A stretch of DNA of 64,000 bases, from the NCBI RefSeq assembly GCF_001938985.1, contig NZ_MKIN01000021.1, forward strand, positions 124,001 to 188,000, in the 5' to 3' direction. This stretch comes from Gillisella taibaishanensis. Its GTDB lineage: Bacteria > Pseudomonadota > Alphaproteobacteria > Rhizobiales > Rhizobiaceae. Within the stretch, counting starts at the first letter, position 1; the number at the start of each line of letters is the position of its first letter. Under the pieces are notes generated by a model. The model saw only the letters and a program-made list of their open reading frames with translations, was not told the DNA's origin and ran no database searches. Position numbers and translations under genes: made by a program. Positions 44,512 through 54,022 of this stretch are shown piece by piece.

Positions 44512-46440
44512 TCACGCCCAGACGGCCAAATCCTGCGCCTTAACTACGGACCCGCCGAGCAGGAACGAACCGCTGACGGGCACTGTCCAATCTTCGCTGC
44601 CATAGTTGAACGCAAAAGTCAGATTGCCGCGACGACGGATGCGGATATGCTCCGGCAGTTCGATGGTTTCCAGCCCAGCCTTCTTTGCGAGCAGGCCGAG
44701 CGTCGACGACAGCAGCGCCTGATCGGGCCAGCAGGCGATATAGTGATGACCGCCGTTTTCGGTCAGGGCCGGATCGCCGTTTTGGAAGCTGGCAACCACC
44801 TTGGCGGTGGTTTGCAGATATTCGCGCCAGCGGATCGCCGCACCGCTGACCTCGCCAGAGACGGCATCGCTGAGACCGGGCCGTAGCGAAGCGACCTGTG
44901 TCTGGCGGGTGCCGGTGAGCGGCGCCAATGGGCCGGGCGGCAGGTTTTCCGGGATGTTGAACTTGCCATCGCGCGAACCGGACCGGGGACCGTAGAGAAC
45001 CAAAGCGTCGGTGTTGCGCAGCGCTGCAAGCGAAGCTTCATCCACCTGCATCTGGCAGGGCACCAACACCAGCTTGTAAGCGCTGAGATCGGCGCCGGGA
45101 CGCACGAAATCGACATCCAGGCCCAAGCGCCGTGCGGCTTCATACCAGCGGAAGACCAGCTCCTCATAGCGGAAGTCCCGGCCCTGCGGCTGGATCTTTG
45201 CCGCCCAGTAGCTGGCATAGTCATAAACCAGCGCCACCGGAGCGGTGCTGCTATCAGGCAGAGCGCCGAGCTTGGCCAGTTCGCCAGCAACGGCATGGGC
45301 CTCCAGCCCGCCGACCGACCATTCGTCGAGGCCCGGCAGGTTGAGGCCGGCATGCATCTGTTCCTGGGCAAAGGGGGCCTGGCGCCAGCGGAAATAGCTG
45401 ACGACTTCGGCGCCATGGGCGAGCGCTTCCCAGCTCCACAGCCTGACCATGCCGGGTTTAGGCACCGGGTTCCAAGGCGCCCAGTTCACCGGTCCCGGCT
45501 GCTGTTCCATCACCCAGAACCGTCCACGGCCGACGCCGCGATAGAGATCGTGGTGGAAAGGCGCAATATCGGGATGCGAGGTCTCGGCCCAGCGATTGCG
45601 CTCTTCCTCGGTGAAGGGGAATTTCTCCACGAAGCCGATCGGGTAGCTGTCCCAGCTGGCGAGGTCGAGATTGTCGGTCACCTTGAAGTGGTCGAAATCG
45701 TTGACGAAGCCCATGAAATTGTGGGTGATCCACCGGCCCGGCGAATGCTTGCGGATGATATCCACCTGCATTTTGTCGTAGGCCGCCACCTGATCGGACG
45801 AGAAGCGCCAGAAATCCAGCCGTTGTGCCGGATTGGGCTCGGTCACGGTGCGGGCAGGCAGTTCAACCTCGTCGAAACTGTTGAATTCCATCGACCAGAA
45901 CACCGCGCCCCAGGCTTCGTTGAGCTGGTCCGTGGTCTGGTAGCGCATCCGCAGCCATTGCCGGAAGGCCTTCAGATCCTCCGGCCCCCAGGACACGGTC
46001 GTGTCGTGGCAACCATATTCGTTGTCGGTCTGCCAGCCATCGATGCCGGGATGGGTGCCGTAGCGCTTGGCAATCGTCTCGACGATCCGCGCGCTTTCCT
46101 TCCACCAGATCTCGCTGGAAAAGCTGTAATGGCGGCGCGAGCCGAAGCCCCGCACCTTGCCATCGGCATCATAGGGAGCAATTTCGGGATGCTCATCCAT
46201 CAGCCATTTCGGCGGGGTCGCCGTCGGCGTGCCGAGCACGATCTTGAGGCCGGCAGCATGCAGCACATCAATCGCGCGGTCCAGCCATTCGAATGTGAAG
46301 GTGCCATGCTTCGGCTCCAGCCGCGACCAGGCAAATTCGCCGATCCGGACATAGGAAATGCCGAGCTTGCGCATGTTCTGCGCGTCGATGGCCCACTGGC
46401 TCTCCGGCCAATGTTCGGGATAATAGCAAACGCCGAGCAT
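44512..46440 (-). CDS. Beta-galactosidase, GH42
   Basis: A 642-residue GH42 beta-galactosidase. The N-terminal barrel begins LGVCYYPEHWPESQW, the acid/base E141 is in WQTDNEYG, and the nucleophile E312 is in VMEQQPGPVNW. A trimerisation domain and a small C-terminal beta domain follow. There is no signal peptide, so it acts on imported galactosides in the cytoplasm. It is the last gene of the operon that starts at the binding-protein gene 51505-52737, and its start overlaps the ATPase stop by one base (TAATG). Confidence 0.93.
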   Translation of the reverse strand: MLGVCYYPEHWPESQWAIDAQNMRKLGISYVRIGEFAWSRLEPKHGTFTFEWLDRAIDVLHAAGLKIVLGTPTATPPKWLMDEHPEIAPYDADGKVRGFGSRRHYSFSSEIWWKESARIVETIAKRYGTHPGIDGWQTDNEYGCHDTTVSWGPEDLKAFRQWLRMRYQTTDQLNEAWGAVFWSMEFNSFDEVELPARTVTEPNPAQRLDFWRFSSDQVAAYDKMQVDIIRKHSPGRWITHNFMGFVNDFDHFKVTDNLDLASWDSYPIGFVEKFPFTEEERNRWAETSHPDIAPFHHDLYRGVGRGRFWVMEQQPGPVNWAPWNPVPKPGMVRLWSWEALAHGAEVVSYFRWRQAPFAQEQMHAGLNLPGLDEWSVGGLEAHAVAGELAKLGALPDSSTAPVALVYDYASYWAAKIQPQGRDFRYEELVFRWYEAARRLGLDVDFVRPGADLSAYKLVLVPCQMQVDEASLAALRNTDALVLYGPRSGSRDGKFNIPENLPPGPLAPLTGTRQTQVASLRPGLSDAVSGEVSGAAIRWREYLQTTAKVVASFQNGDPALTENGGHHYIACWPDQALLSSTLGLLAKKAGLETIELPEHIRIRRRGNLTFAFNYGSEDWTVPVSGSFLLGGSVVKAQDLAVWA

Positions 46441-47537
46441 TATCGTGTCAGATCTCCGTTGATCACCGCCTTGCCGGCCTCATCGAACAGATGGCAGGCG
46501 GCGGCGGGAATGCCGATGGACAGGGTTTCACCAGGCTTGGCCGTTGTGAGGCCGTCGGCCTTGACGGCAAGTTCGGTGCCATCGGCCAGATTGACGAAAA
46601 ACAGGCTCTCGGACCCGAGATATTCAGCCAGCCGAACCGGCATCTGCAAGACAAGATCCCCCTTGCCGGTCGCGTCCAGATGTTCCGGGCGGATGCCGAG
46701 CGTCATCTTGCCGGGCTTGAAACTCTTGCCCTGCGCGTCGAGCGTGATCGCCGCACCGCTTGCCAGCGTCGCCACAACCTTGCCACCCTCGGCCGGCGCG
46801 ACCGTGACGGGCACGAAATTCATCTTTGGCGAGCCGATGAAGCCGGCGACGAACAGGTTGTTCGGACGGTGATACAGCTCCAGCGGTGTGCCAACCTGCT
46901 CGATCAAGCCGGCCGAGAGCACGACGATCTTGTCGGCCATGGTCATGGCTTCGACCTGGTCGTGGGTGACGTAGATCATCGTCGCCTTCAGGTCCTGATG
47001 CAGCTTGGAAAGCTCGGTGCGCATCTGCACGCGCAGTGCGGCATCGAGGTTGGAGAGCGGTTCATCGAACAGGAATACTTCCGGCTCACGTACGATGGCG
47101 CGGCCGATGGCGACGCGTTGGCGCTGGCCGCCGGAAAGCTGCCCCGGCTTGCGTTCCATCAACGCGCCGAGTTGTAGCAGTTCGGCCGCCTTCTTGGTGC
47201 GCTCTTCGATCATCGCCTTCGGATGGCCGGTCATTTTCAGGCCGAAGCCGATATTGTCGCGCACAGTCATATGCGGATAGAGCGCGTAGGACTGGAAGAC
47301 CATGGCGACGCCGCGTTCCGACGGGCCGATCTTGGTCATGTCGCGCCCGCCGATCGTCAGGCCGCCGGACGTGATATCTTCCAGGCCAGCGATCATCCGC
47401 AGCAGCGTGGACTTGCCGCAGCCGGATGGGCCGACGAAGACGCAGAACTCTCCGTCCTTGACATCGAGATCGACGCCCTTGATGACGCTGAGCGCGCCGA
47501 ATTCTTTCTTGACACCGCGCAGGCTTACATCAGCCAT
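46440..47537 (-). CDS. Sugar ABC transporter ATPase (MalK/UgpC type)
   Basis: A 365-residue ATPase of the MalK/UgpC group. Walker A is GPSGCGKSTLLRMIAG near residue 38, the signature is LSGGQRQRVAIGRA, Walker B is FLFDEPLSNLDA, and a C-terminal TOBE regulatory domain is present (GIRPEHLDATGKGDL). I start at 47537 after GAGGGAGG; the frame is open to 47633. It energises the importer formed by the two permeases at 49632-51391. The start overlaps the end of the alpha-galactosidase gene by 8 bases, so the genes are tightly coupled. Confidence 0.92.
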   Translation of the reverse strand: MADVSLRGVKKEFGALSVIKGVDLDVKDGEFCVFVGPSGCGKSTLLRMIAGLEDITSGGLTIGGRDMTKIGPSERGVAMVFQSYALYPHMTVRDNIGFGLKMTGHPKAMIEERTKKAAELLQLGALMERKPGQLSGGQRQRVAIGRAIVREPEVFLFDEPLSNLDAALRVQMRTELSKLHQDLKATMIYVTHDQVEAMTMADKIVVLSAGLIEQVGTPLELYHRPNNLFVAGFIGSPKMNFVPVTVAPAEGGKVVATLASGAAITLDAQGKSFKPGKMTLGIRPEHLDATGKGDLVLQMPVRLAEYLGSESLFFVNLADGTELAVKADGLTTAKPGETLSIGIPAAACHLFDEAGKAVINGDLTR

Positions 47538-49635
47538 GGTGGTCTCCTCCCTCAACAGGTTCCAGTTCGAGCAGGATGGCGCTTTCCGGCCGCAGCATGG
47601 GCAGCGGCAGTCCGACCGTGCCGAGATCGGCAAGATCGAATGTCACAGCCCCGGCCAGCAAACGCTTCTGCCCCTCGGATATGCGAATGAAATTAGGTGT
47701 GGCGGGATGGACTGCCGCGATCTTCCAGCGTCCGCCCGGGCGCGTGACCTGCAACGGCAGGGTCACCGGCTCCGGCTGCTCGCCAACCATTTGCGGGCCT
47801 TGGGCAACAAACAGCGCAATGCGCTTGTCATCAGCAGCGCCCCAGACATAGCGACCGTCACGCGGCTCCTTGCTAAAGTTGGCGCCCGGCGCATGCAGCA
47901 GCGGCCGCAACCGCTTGTGGATGGCGATCCAGCTCTTCAGTGCCGCCCGCTCTTCGCCTTCCAGCTCCAGCGGATTAAGCTCGACACCGAGATGATAGGC
48001 GAGCGCCACCACGGCGCGGAAATCGAGCGTCAGGCGCCGATCGGTCTGGTGGTTGGGCGAGGCCGAGACATGGCTGCCCAGAACTTCCGGCGGCACGAAC
48101 ACGCTGGCGCCGCGCTGGATTTCCAGCCGCTCCAGGGCATCGGTGCAGTCGGAGGTCCAAACGCGATGCGTGCGTGCCAGCACGCCGTAATCGATCCGGC
48201 CGCCGCCCGAAGCGCAGCTTTCGATCTCGACATTGGGATGCGCTGACCGAACCCGGTCCATCAGCGCATAAACCGCTCGGGTCTGGGCAGAAATCTTTGC
48301 CTTGCCATCGCGACCACCGGCATGGGTGAGATCGCGGTTCATATCCCATTTGATGTAGGAGACGGCGTGATGGCTCAGAACCGCATCGATCTTGCCGAAC
48401 AGATAGTCGCTCACTTCCGGCCGGGTCAGGTCGAGCACGAGCTGGTTGCGCGATAGCAGCAGCGGCCGGCCATTGACCTGCAAGGCCCAGTCAGGATGCG
48501 CCTTGTAAAGCTCGGAGACGGGATTGACCATTTCCGGCTCGAACCAGATGCCGAACTGCATGCCGAGACCGGTGACATGGTCGACCAGCGGCTTAAGCCC
48601 GTCAGGATATTTGCGGGCGTCGATATCCCAGTCGCCAAGGCTGGTCGTGTCGTCGTCACGCTTGCCGAACCAGCCGTCGTCGAGCACGAAGCGCTCGATG
48701 CCGAGTTCAGCCGCCGAGGTCGCCTGGGCCTGGAGCGAAACCATCTGGTGGTCAAAATAATTGCCTTCCCAGGTGTTCAGCGTCACCGGGCGCGGCGCCA
48801 TGGAACCGCCAGGCCAATGCATGAGATCGTCACGCACAAAGGCATGGAAAGCGGCGCGATCAGGGCCGGCATAGGCGACGGGGCTGCGATAGCTTTCGCC
48901 CGGTGCCAGGATCGTTTCGCCCGGCTCGAACAATTCGCCGAGGTGCACCAGGCGGCGGCCGTCGTCCAACCGATCGATGGCGATCTGGTGGTTGCCGCTC
49001 CAGCCGAGCGCCACGCCGAAGCTCTGCTCCGGCGCTTCGATGGTCAGCATCGGGAACCGGTCGTGGGAGGTACGGCCACGCCGGCTTTCCTGCGACCAAA
49101 GACCGTTGCCGAGGGTCTCGCGGCGGATCTGGAATTCACGGCCCCACATGCCGGTAAAGCTGAGGACGTCGACGGCACCTGCTGAAACCGGGAAGCTCGC
49201 CGCCATGCAGCGGTCCAGATTATAGTCGCCGGAACCGATATTCTTAAGCTCGGTGGAAAGGCCGATGACGCCTGACGAAAACACCTCGAAACGCAGCGTG
49301 ATAGCCATGCCGGCCACAGCATCCTGGGCGCAGAGCAGCGTGACGGGTCCTGTCTGCTCAACCGTCCAGTCCGAAAACTGCAGGATGAAGTCGCGCCCGG
49401 CGCGGTGCCCTGCTATGGCCGGCCAGCCGAAGAAGCCCATGCCACCGGTTGGCAGCAGGACGGAGGATGGCACGGCGTCATCCATGCCGTTGATGCGGCT
49501 GGAGCGTTCGATGTCGACAAGCGTCGGATCAGAACTTGGCGCCTTTCCGAAGCTGATAATGTCAGGCATGCCGCTATCGGGCAGGCTCAGGCCGAGCGCA
49601 AAAGCGCCCTTGCCGATGGAAACGATGGTTTTCAT
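47530..49635 (-). CDS. Alpha-galactosidase, GH36
   Basis: A 701-residue GH36 enzyme that removes terminal alpha-galactose from melibiose, raffinose and similar sugars. The N-terminal beta-supersandwich leads to the barrel at about residue 300 (ERFVLDDGWFGKRDDDTTSL GDW). The nucleophile D431 is in KWDMNRD and the acid/base D496 is in TSDCTDALER. ESCASGGGRIDYG is also family-typical. No signal peptide is visible. The open frame extends far upstream inside the permease gene, but MKTIVSIGKG at 49635 overlaps the permease stop by 4 bases (ATGA) and is clearly the start. Confidence 0.92.
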   Translation of the reverse strand: MKTIVSIGKGAFALGLSLPDSGMPDIISFGKAPSSDPTLVDIERSSRINGMDDAVPSSVLLPTGGMGFFGWPAIAGHRAGRDFILQFSDWTVEQTGPVTLLCAQDAVAGMAITLRFEVFSSGVIGLSTELKNIGSGDYNLDRCMAASFPVSAGAVDVLSFTGMWGREFQIRRETLGNGLWSQESRRGRTSHDRFPMLTIEAPEQSFGVALGWSGNHQIAIDRLDDGRRLVHLGELFEPGETILAPGESYRSPVAYAGPDRAAFHAFVRDDLMHWPGGSMAPRPVTLNTWEGNYFDHQMVSLQAQATSAAELGIERFVLDDGWFGKRDDDTTSLGDWDIDARKYPDGLKPLVDHVTGLGMQFGIWFEPEMVNPVSELYKAHPDWALQVNGRPLLLSRNQLVLDLTRPEVSDYLFGKIDAVLSHHAVSYIKWDMNRDLTHAGGRDGKAKISAQTRAVYALMDRVRSAHPNVEIESCASGGGRIDYGVLARTHRVWTSDCTDALERLEIQRGASVFVPPEVLGSHVSASPNHQTDRRLTLDFRAVVALAYHLGVELNPLELEGEERAALKSWIAIHKRLRPLLHAPGANFSKEPRDGRYVWGAADDKRIALFVAQGPQMVGEQPEPVTLPLQVTRPGGRWKIAAVHPATPNFIRISEGQKRLLAGAVTFDLADLGTVGLPLPMLRPESAILLELEPVEGGDHHG

Positions 49636-50483
49636 CCCTTGGTTGCTCCAAGTGTCAGCCCGGCGATGAAATGCCGCTGCATCAGGAAAAACATGGCGAC
49701 CGGCGGCAGGGCCGCGACGATCGAGCCGGCGGAAACCAGGTTCCAGGCCGCAACCCATTGGCCGTTCAGGGAATAAAGGCCGGCGGTAACAGGCATGGCC
49801 GACTGACCCTGAACAAGGACCGTGGCCCAAAAATAGTCGTTCCAAACGAAGGTGAAGACCAGCACGGACAGAGCCGCAATCGCCGGCCGCATCAGCGGCA
49901 ATACGATATAGCGGAAGATCCGCCATTCCGAGACGCCCTCGACCCGAGCAGACTCTATCAAAGCGAAGGGCAGACCCTTGATGAAATTGCGCATGAACAG
50001 CGTGCAGAAACCGGTCTGGAAGGCGACATGAAACAGAACGAGGCCGGTCACCGTGTCGTAGAGCCCCATTTTCAGGGTCATGTCGCGCACGGGCACCATG
50101 AGGATCTGGAAGGGGATAAAGTTGCCGGCGACGAACAGGAAGAACAGGACGAGGTTGCCCTTGAACTTGTAGGTGGCCAGCGCAAAGCCGGTGAGGCAGG
50201 AGAGCGCCACCGCGCCGATCACCGTTGGAATGGTGATCTTGAACGAGTTGAGGATATACCAGCCAAGCGGCGAGTTTTCGAAGACCGCGGTATAGTTCTG
50301 GACGCCGGCAAAACCGGAGGGAATGCCGAAATAGTTGCCCGCGGCAAGATCGCTCGGAGGCCGCACCGAGGTCAGCGCCACGCCAAGCAGCGGCAGCAGC
50401 CACAGGACCAAAGCAATCGGCAGCACGAGGTTGTAGCCGAAACGAATGATCGGCGATGATTTCTGGATCGGTGTCGGAAACAT
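49632..50483 (-). CDS. Sugar ABC transporter permease (MalG type)
   Basis: A 283-residue permease with about six membrane helices. The EAA motif is IESARVEGVSEWRIFRYIVL near residue 190. It ends RHFIAGLTLGATKG, the usual C-terminus of this group. It overlaps the alpha-galactosidase start by 4 bases and the MalF-type permease stop by one base (TGATG). The importer most likely carries alpha- or beta-galactosides such as raffinose, melibiose or lactose, as judged from the linked GH36 and GH42 enzymes. Confidence 0.92.
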   Translation of the reverse strand: MFPTPIQKSSPIIRFGYNLVLPIALVLWLLPLLGVALTSVRPPSDLAAGNYFGIPSGFAGVQNYTAVFENSPLGWYILNSFKITIPTVIGAVALSCLTGFALATYKFKGNLVLFFLFVAGNFIPFQILMVPVRDMTLKMGLYDTVTGLVLFHVAFQTGFCTLFMRNFIKGLPFALIESARVEGVSEWRIFRYIVLPLMRPAIAALSVLVFTFVWNDYFWATVLVQGQSAMPVTAGLYSLNGQWVAAWNLVSAGSIVAALPPVAMFFLMQRHFIAGLTLGATKG

Positions 50484-51391
50484 CAGTTATTCCTTTCCTG
50501 GCCGAGCATGCGCACGATGAACAGCGTGATGAACACCATCATGATCAGGAACAGGACGACGGCGATGGCTGCGCCATAGCCCATGCGGTAGCCATATTCG
50601 GAAAGTGCTTCTTCATACATGTAATAGGAGAGCACGCGGCTGGAACCATAGGGGCCGCCGGCGGTCATGATCGACACGAGGTCGAAGGAGCGCAACGCGC
50701 CGATGACGGTCACCACCATGGCGATGAAGGTGGCGGGCGCAAGCTGCGGCAGGATGATATTTTTCAAGAGCGACCAGCCCTTGGCGCCGTCCATGCGAGC
50801 GGCTTCCACCTGCTCCGGATTGATATTGTTGAGCCCGGTCAGATAGAGGATCATGCAATAGGCGGTCTGCGGCCAGAGGCCGGCAACGATAATGCCGTAG
50901 GTGACGAAGCGCTCATCAGCGAGCACTGCGAAATCCAGCCCCGTCAGATCTTTCAGCAGCACCGAGAACAAGCCGAAATTCGGCGCGTAGAACCAGGTAA
51001 AGATCAGGCCGACAACGACCTGACTGATAACGAAGGGGAAGAAGAACAGCGACTTGTAAAGCCTGATGCCGGTGACCGTCTGGTTGAGAAACAGGGCCAC
51101 GGCCAGACCGCAGGGAATGGCCAGGAGGTAGAGAACCAGCCAGATAACGTTGTTCTGCAGCGAGGTGTAGAAGGCCTCGTCGCCAAGCAGTTCCTGGTAA
51201 TTGGCAAGACCGATCCAGGTCTTGGCACCAACGCCGTCCCAATCGTGGAAGCTGATCCAGACAGACTGGAAGATTGGCGCCACGACATAGACGAGGAACA
51301 TGACCAGGCCTGGCGCCAGAAACAGGGCTGGCGCGATGCGCTGTTGATGTCGTTTCCAGAATCCGGATGAAACAGGAGCAGCAGTGCTCAC
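50483..51391 (-). CDS. Sugar ABC transporter permease (MalF type)
   Basis: A 302-residue permease starting at a GTG with GGAGGTG before it. Six helices are apparent. The EAA motif is VEAARMDGAKGWSLLKNIIL near residue 195, followed by PQLAPATFIAMVVTVIGALR. It is separated from the binding-protein gene by 113 bases holding a hairpin (51461-51490), an arrangement that usually lets the binding protein be made in excess over the membrane parts. Confidence 0.92.
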   Translation of the reverse strand: MSTAAPVSSGFWKRHQQRIAPALFLAPGLVMFLVYVVAPIFQSVWISFHDWDGVGAKTWIGLANYQELLGDEAFYTSLQNNVIWLVLYLLAIPCGLAVALFLNQTVTGIRLYKSLFFFPFVISQVVVGLIFTWFYAPNFGLFSVLLKDLTGLDFAVLADERFVTYGIIVAGLWPQTAYCMILYLTGLNNINPEQVEAARMDGAKGWSLLKNIILPQLAPATFIAMVVTVIGALRSFDLVSIMTAGGPYGSSRVLSYYMYEEALSEYGYRMGYGAAIAVVLFLIMMVFITLFIVRMLGQERNN

Positions 51392-51453
51392 GGCAGCACC
51401 TCCGTTATAGCAAGGCCCGACGATGCGGATGCATCTCGACCGTCATAGGAATG

Positions 51454-51490
51454 AAAAGCCGGCCGGACGCGCAAGACGCGACGCCCGACC
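51454..51490 (-). terminator. Attenuating hairpin between binding protein and permease genes
   Basis: On the minus strand a GC-rich imperfect stem (51461-51490, with G-T pairs and bulges) is followed by GGCTTTTCAT. It lies 15 bases after the binding-protein stop and could terminate part of the transcripts or protect the 3' end. Confidence 0.5.
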
Positions 51491-51504
51491 GTTGGGAGAA
51501 CCGA

Positions 51505-52737
51505 TTATTTGTAGACGCGCGCGCGCACCTTATCGAGGCGAGCGAGAATGGCGTCGACCTTGTCAGGCTTGACCATGAATTCCTGGAAACCTTCCATGCC
51601 GGCCTTGGCCATGTCGGCAGGCGCATCGCGGTCATAGAACTGTGCGAGGGCGTAGGCGGTCGAAAGCATGTCGAAGCCGGCGCTGAGGAACGGATCGTTG
51701 GACTTCTGCGACTGGTTGTTGATCGGCAGCTGACCGAGGATCTCGTTCATCTTGGTCTGGGTTTCCGGCTTGGCCAGGAAGGCCAGGAACTTGCGGGCAT
51801 CGGCCTTGTTCTTCGCACCCGACGGGATGTGGAAGGATTCGGTCGGCGCGTCTTCAGCCCGCGGCAGCCCGGGGGTGATTTCCGGGAACTGCAGGAAGCC
51901 GATCTGCTCTTCCTTCAGGCCGCCATCCTTCATCGGCGCAACGGCGAAATTACCCATCAGATACATGGCCGCCTTGCCCTGCACGAACTGCGGCATGGCA
52001 TCCTGCCAGTCGAGCGCAGCATGGTTTTCGATGAAATAGCCCGGCTTGACCAGTTCGGCCCACTTGGCGAACACGGCCTTCACGCGCGGATCGGTATAGG
52101 GAACCTTGCCTGCGGTCAGATCCATGTGGAATTCGTAGCCATTGACGCGCAGGTCGAGATAGTCGAACCAGCCGGCCGTCGGCCAGAGCGCCTTGGTGCC
52201 GATGGTGAACGGCGTAATGCCGGCCTTCTTCAGCTTGTCGCAGGCGGCCACCAGTTCGGCCCAGGTCTTCGGCGGGGTAATGCCCTGTGCAGCGAAGATG
52301 TCCTTGCGATAATAGATGCCCCACTGATAGGTCGAATAGGGAATGCCCCATTTCTTGCCGTCGATGTCCATCGACTTGGCTGCGGACTTCAGCTGGTTGT
52401 TGAGATCGTCTTTCGCCCAGAGGTCGGATACGTCCTCGAACAGGCCGGCTTTGACGAAGGGAGCCATGCGGTTGCCGGAATACCAGGAAACGACATCAGG
52501 CGCATCGGCAGTCAGAAAGTTGCGAATGGCGGATTTATAGCCTTCGTGGTCGAAATTATTCCATTTCACGGTGACATCGGGATTGGCCGCCTGGAAATCC
52601 TTCAGCAGCTCTTCCATCGCCTTTTTCGGCGTCGGGTCCGACTGGTCGGAGTTCAGCACGATCTGGCCAGCAAAGGCGCTCGACACGGTCAGCGCATAGC
52701 CGAAGGCCAGGCCTGCCACGATTCTAAAATGGGTCAT
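51505..52737 (-). CDS. Galactoside ABC transporter periplasmic binding protein
   Basis: A 410-residue family 1 solute-binding protein. The signal peptide is MTHFRIVAGLAFGYALTVSS followed by AFAG, cleaved near residue 23. The mature protein has FQAANPDVTVKWNNFDHEGY, DAPDVVSWYSGNRMAPFVKA and WPTAGWFDYLDLRVNGYEFH, typical of sugar-binding members. It is the first gene of the leftward operon, divergent from an AraC regulator across a 161-base gap. Ligand specificity is inferred from the GH36 and GH42 genes. Confidence 0.92.
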   Translation of the reverse strand: MTHFRIVAGLAFGYALTVSSAFAGQIVLNSDQSDPTPKKAMEELLKDFQAANPDVTVKWNNFDHEGYKSAIRNFLTADAPDVVSWYSGNRMAPFVKAGLFEDVSDLWAKDDLNNQLKSAAKSMDIDGKKWGIPYSTYQWGIYYRKDIFAAQGITPPKTWAELVAACDKLKKAGITPFTIGTKALWPTAGWFDYLDLRVNGYEFHMDLTAGKVPYTDPRVKAVFAKWAELVKPGYFIENHAALDWQDAMPQFVQGKAAMYLMGNFAVAPMKDGGLKEEQIGFLQFPEITPGLPRAEDAPTESFHIPSGAKNKADARKFLAFLAKPETQTKMNEILGQLPINNQSQKSNDPFLSAGFDMLSTAYALAQFYDRDAPADMAKAGMEGFQEFMVKPDKVDAILARLDKVRARVYK

Positions 52738-52898
52738 TATGTTCCTCCCCGGGAATCAATCTCAGCGTCATCATCTGCAATGTGCAGCATCTTTGCGTCC
52801 GCCTCCTGCAGAAGCATCTTGACCGTGAGCCAGAAAGCCGCAATCTACCTCCGAAATTCCGGCTTAGAATTCCGGTATCCTAAGATTTTTGGTGCGAT

Positions 52899-53834
52899 AT
52901 GGCTCGACGTCCCGCCGTCGTCAACAGACTAGGCGCAATACCTGTACACCCGGAACGGGACCCTGCCCATCCCTTGGTTGTATTCGGCGATCATCGATTC
53001 TGTGCCGGGGAGTTGATGGAAGTGCAAAAGATGGCCGGTCCGCATATGCACAGCCAGATCGAGCTGAATTTCGTGCTCGAGGGCGCCATGACCTACTGGT
53101 TCGATGGCCGGGAGCTGACGATTTCGGATGGTAGGCTCTGCCTGTTCTGGGGGATGATCCCGCATCAGGTGATCGATCGCCATGCCGGCACGCGCTTCAT
53201 CTGCCTTTATGTGCCGATGTCGGTCTTCCTCGGCCTCGCCAATCTCAGCCAGTTCCGTGACTCGGTGTTTCGCGGTGCGGTGATCGAGGCACTCGATCTG
53301 CGCCCCTTTGACCGCGAAATTTTCCTGCGTTGGCGCGAGGAACTGCTGCGGGGCGATGAACGCGACATTGAGATCGTCCGCTCAGAACTGACGGCACGGC
53401 TGATGCGCATCGAGCGCGACGGCTGGCGTGATCTGCGCGAACAGGGCTCGGCACTCGCCAGTGTCGGACAGCGCGATGCCGGCTGGGTTCTGCATGTCGA
53501 AAAGATGCTTCGCTTCATCGGAGAACGCGCGCCTGACGATATCTCGGCCGACGATGTCGGACGTGCCGCCGGACTGCATCCCAACTACGCCATGGGCCTG
53601 TTCAAGCGCGCCGTCGGCATCACCATTAATCAGGCCATCATTCGTCATCGGCTGGATACGGCCCAATCCCTGCTGATTTCCTCGGACATGCCGATTACCA
53701 AGGTGGCTTACGAATCCGGTTTCGGCTCGCTATCGACTTTCTACGAGGCCTTTCAACGACGCTTCATGGAAAAGCCAGTGCAGTACCGCCAACGCATGCG
53801 GGCAAAGGGTACGGTAGCCCAGGCCAGCACCTGA
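52899..53834 (+). CDS. AraC-family regulator of the galactoside operon
   Basis: A 311-residue AraC/XylS regulator similar in layout to MelR. The N-terminal cupin domain (about residues 20-130) contains GPHMHSQIELNFVLEGAMTYW and MIPHQVIDRHAGTRF. The C-terminal DNA-binding domain has DDVGRAAGLHPNYAMGLFKR and KVAYESGFGSLSTFYEAFQR. It is divergent from the galactoside transporter operon and is the likely sugar-responsive activator of it. Confidence 0.9.
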   Translation: MARRPAVVNRLGAIPVHPERDPAHPLVVFGDHRFCAGELMEVQKMAGPHMHSQIELNFVLEGAMTYWFDGRELTISDGRLCLFWGMIPHQVIDRHAGTRFICLYVPMSVFLGLANLSQFRDSVFRGAVIEALDLRPFDREIFLRWREELLRGDERDIEIVRSELTARLMRIERDGWRDLREQGSALASVGQRDAGWVLHVEKMLRFIGERAPDDISADDVGRAAGLHPNYAMGLFKRAVGITINQAIIRHRLDTAQSLLISSDMPITKVAYESGFGSLSTFYEAFQRRFMEKPVQYRQRMRAKGTVAQAST

Positions 53835-53877
53835 TATTCGTCGCGCTTTTAGCAGTTTTGCTCACGACCCAAAAAAA

Positions 53878-53894
53878 GATGATTATTATCATCA
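53878..53894 (+). promoter_or_regulatory. RirA-type iron box upstream of fhuF
   Basis: TGATTATTATCATCA (53880-53894) is an exact TGA-N9-TCA IRO motif, and GATGAT/ATCATC (53878-53893) makes it a palindrome. TTGACG at 53902 may be the -35 element. It lies about 130 bases before fhuF, so iron repression by RirA is expected. Confidence 0.65.
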
Positions 53895-54022
53895 TGTTTT
53901 CTTGACGCACAGGTTGCGTCGATTTAGCTTACCAGCGATCGGATCAATCGAAGGCTGGGAAAATCAATGGATTGCATCAACAAGGTCTTGATCCTTTTCC
54001 GCCCGTTTGCGCGGTGAGCGGT

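Noticed and set aside
45295..46872. Long rightward frame (525 codons) opposite the GH42 and ATPase genes
   Set aside because: Antisense to conserved genes, no domain and no start signal.
47530..50403. A 957-residue start for the alpha-galactosidase
   Set aside because: The extra N-terminal part overlaps the permease gene and has shadow composition; the ATGA-coupled start at 49635 is right.
51367..52932. Long rightward frame (521 codons) opposite the galactoside-binding protein gene
   Set aside because: Shadow of the binding-protein gene, whose signal peptide and family motifs are clear.
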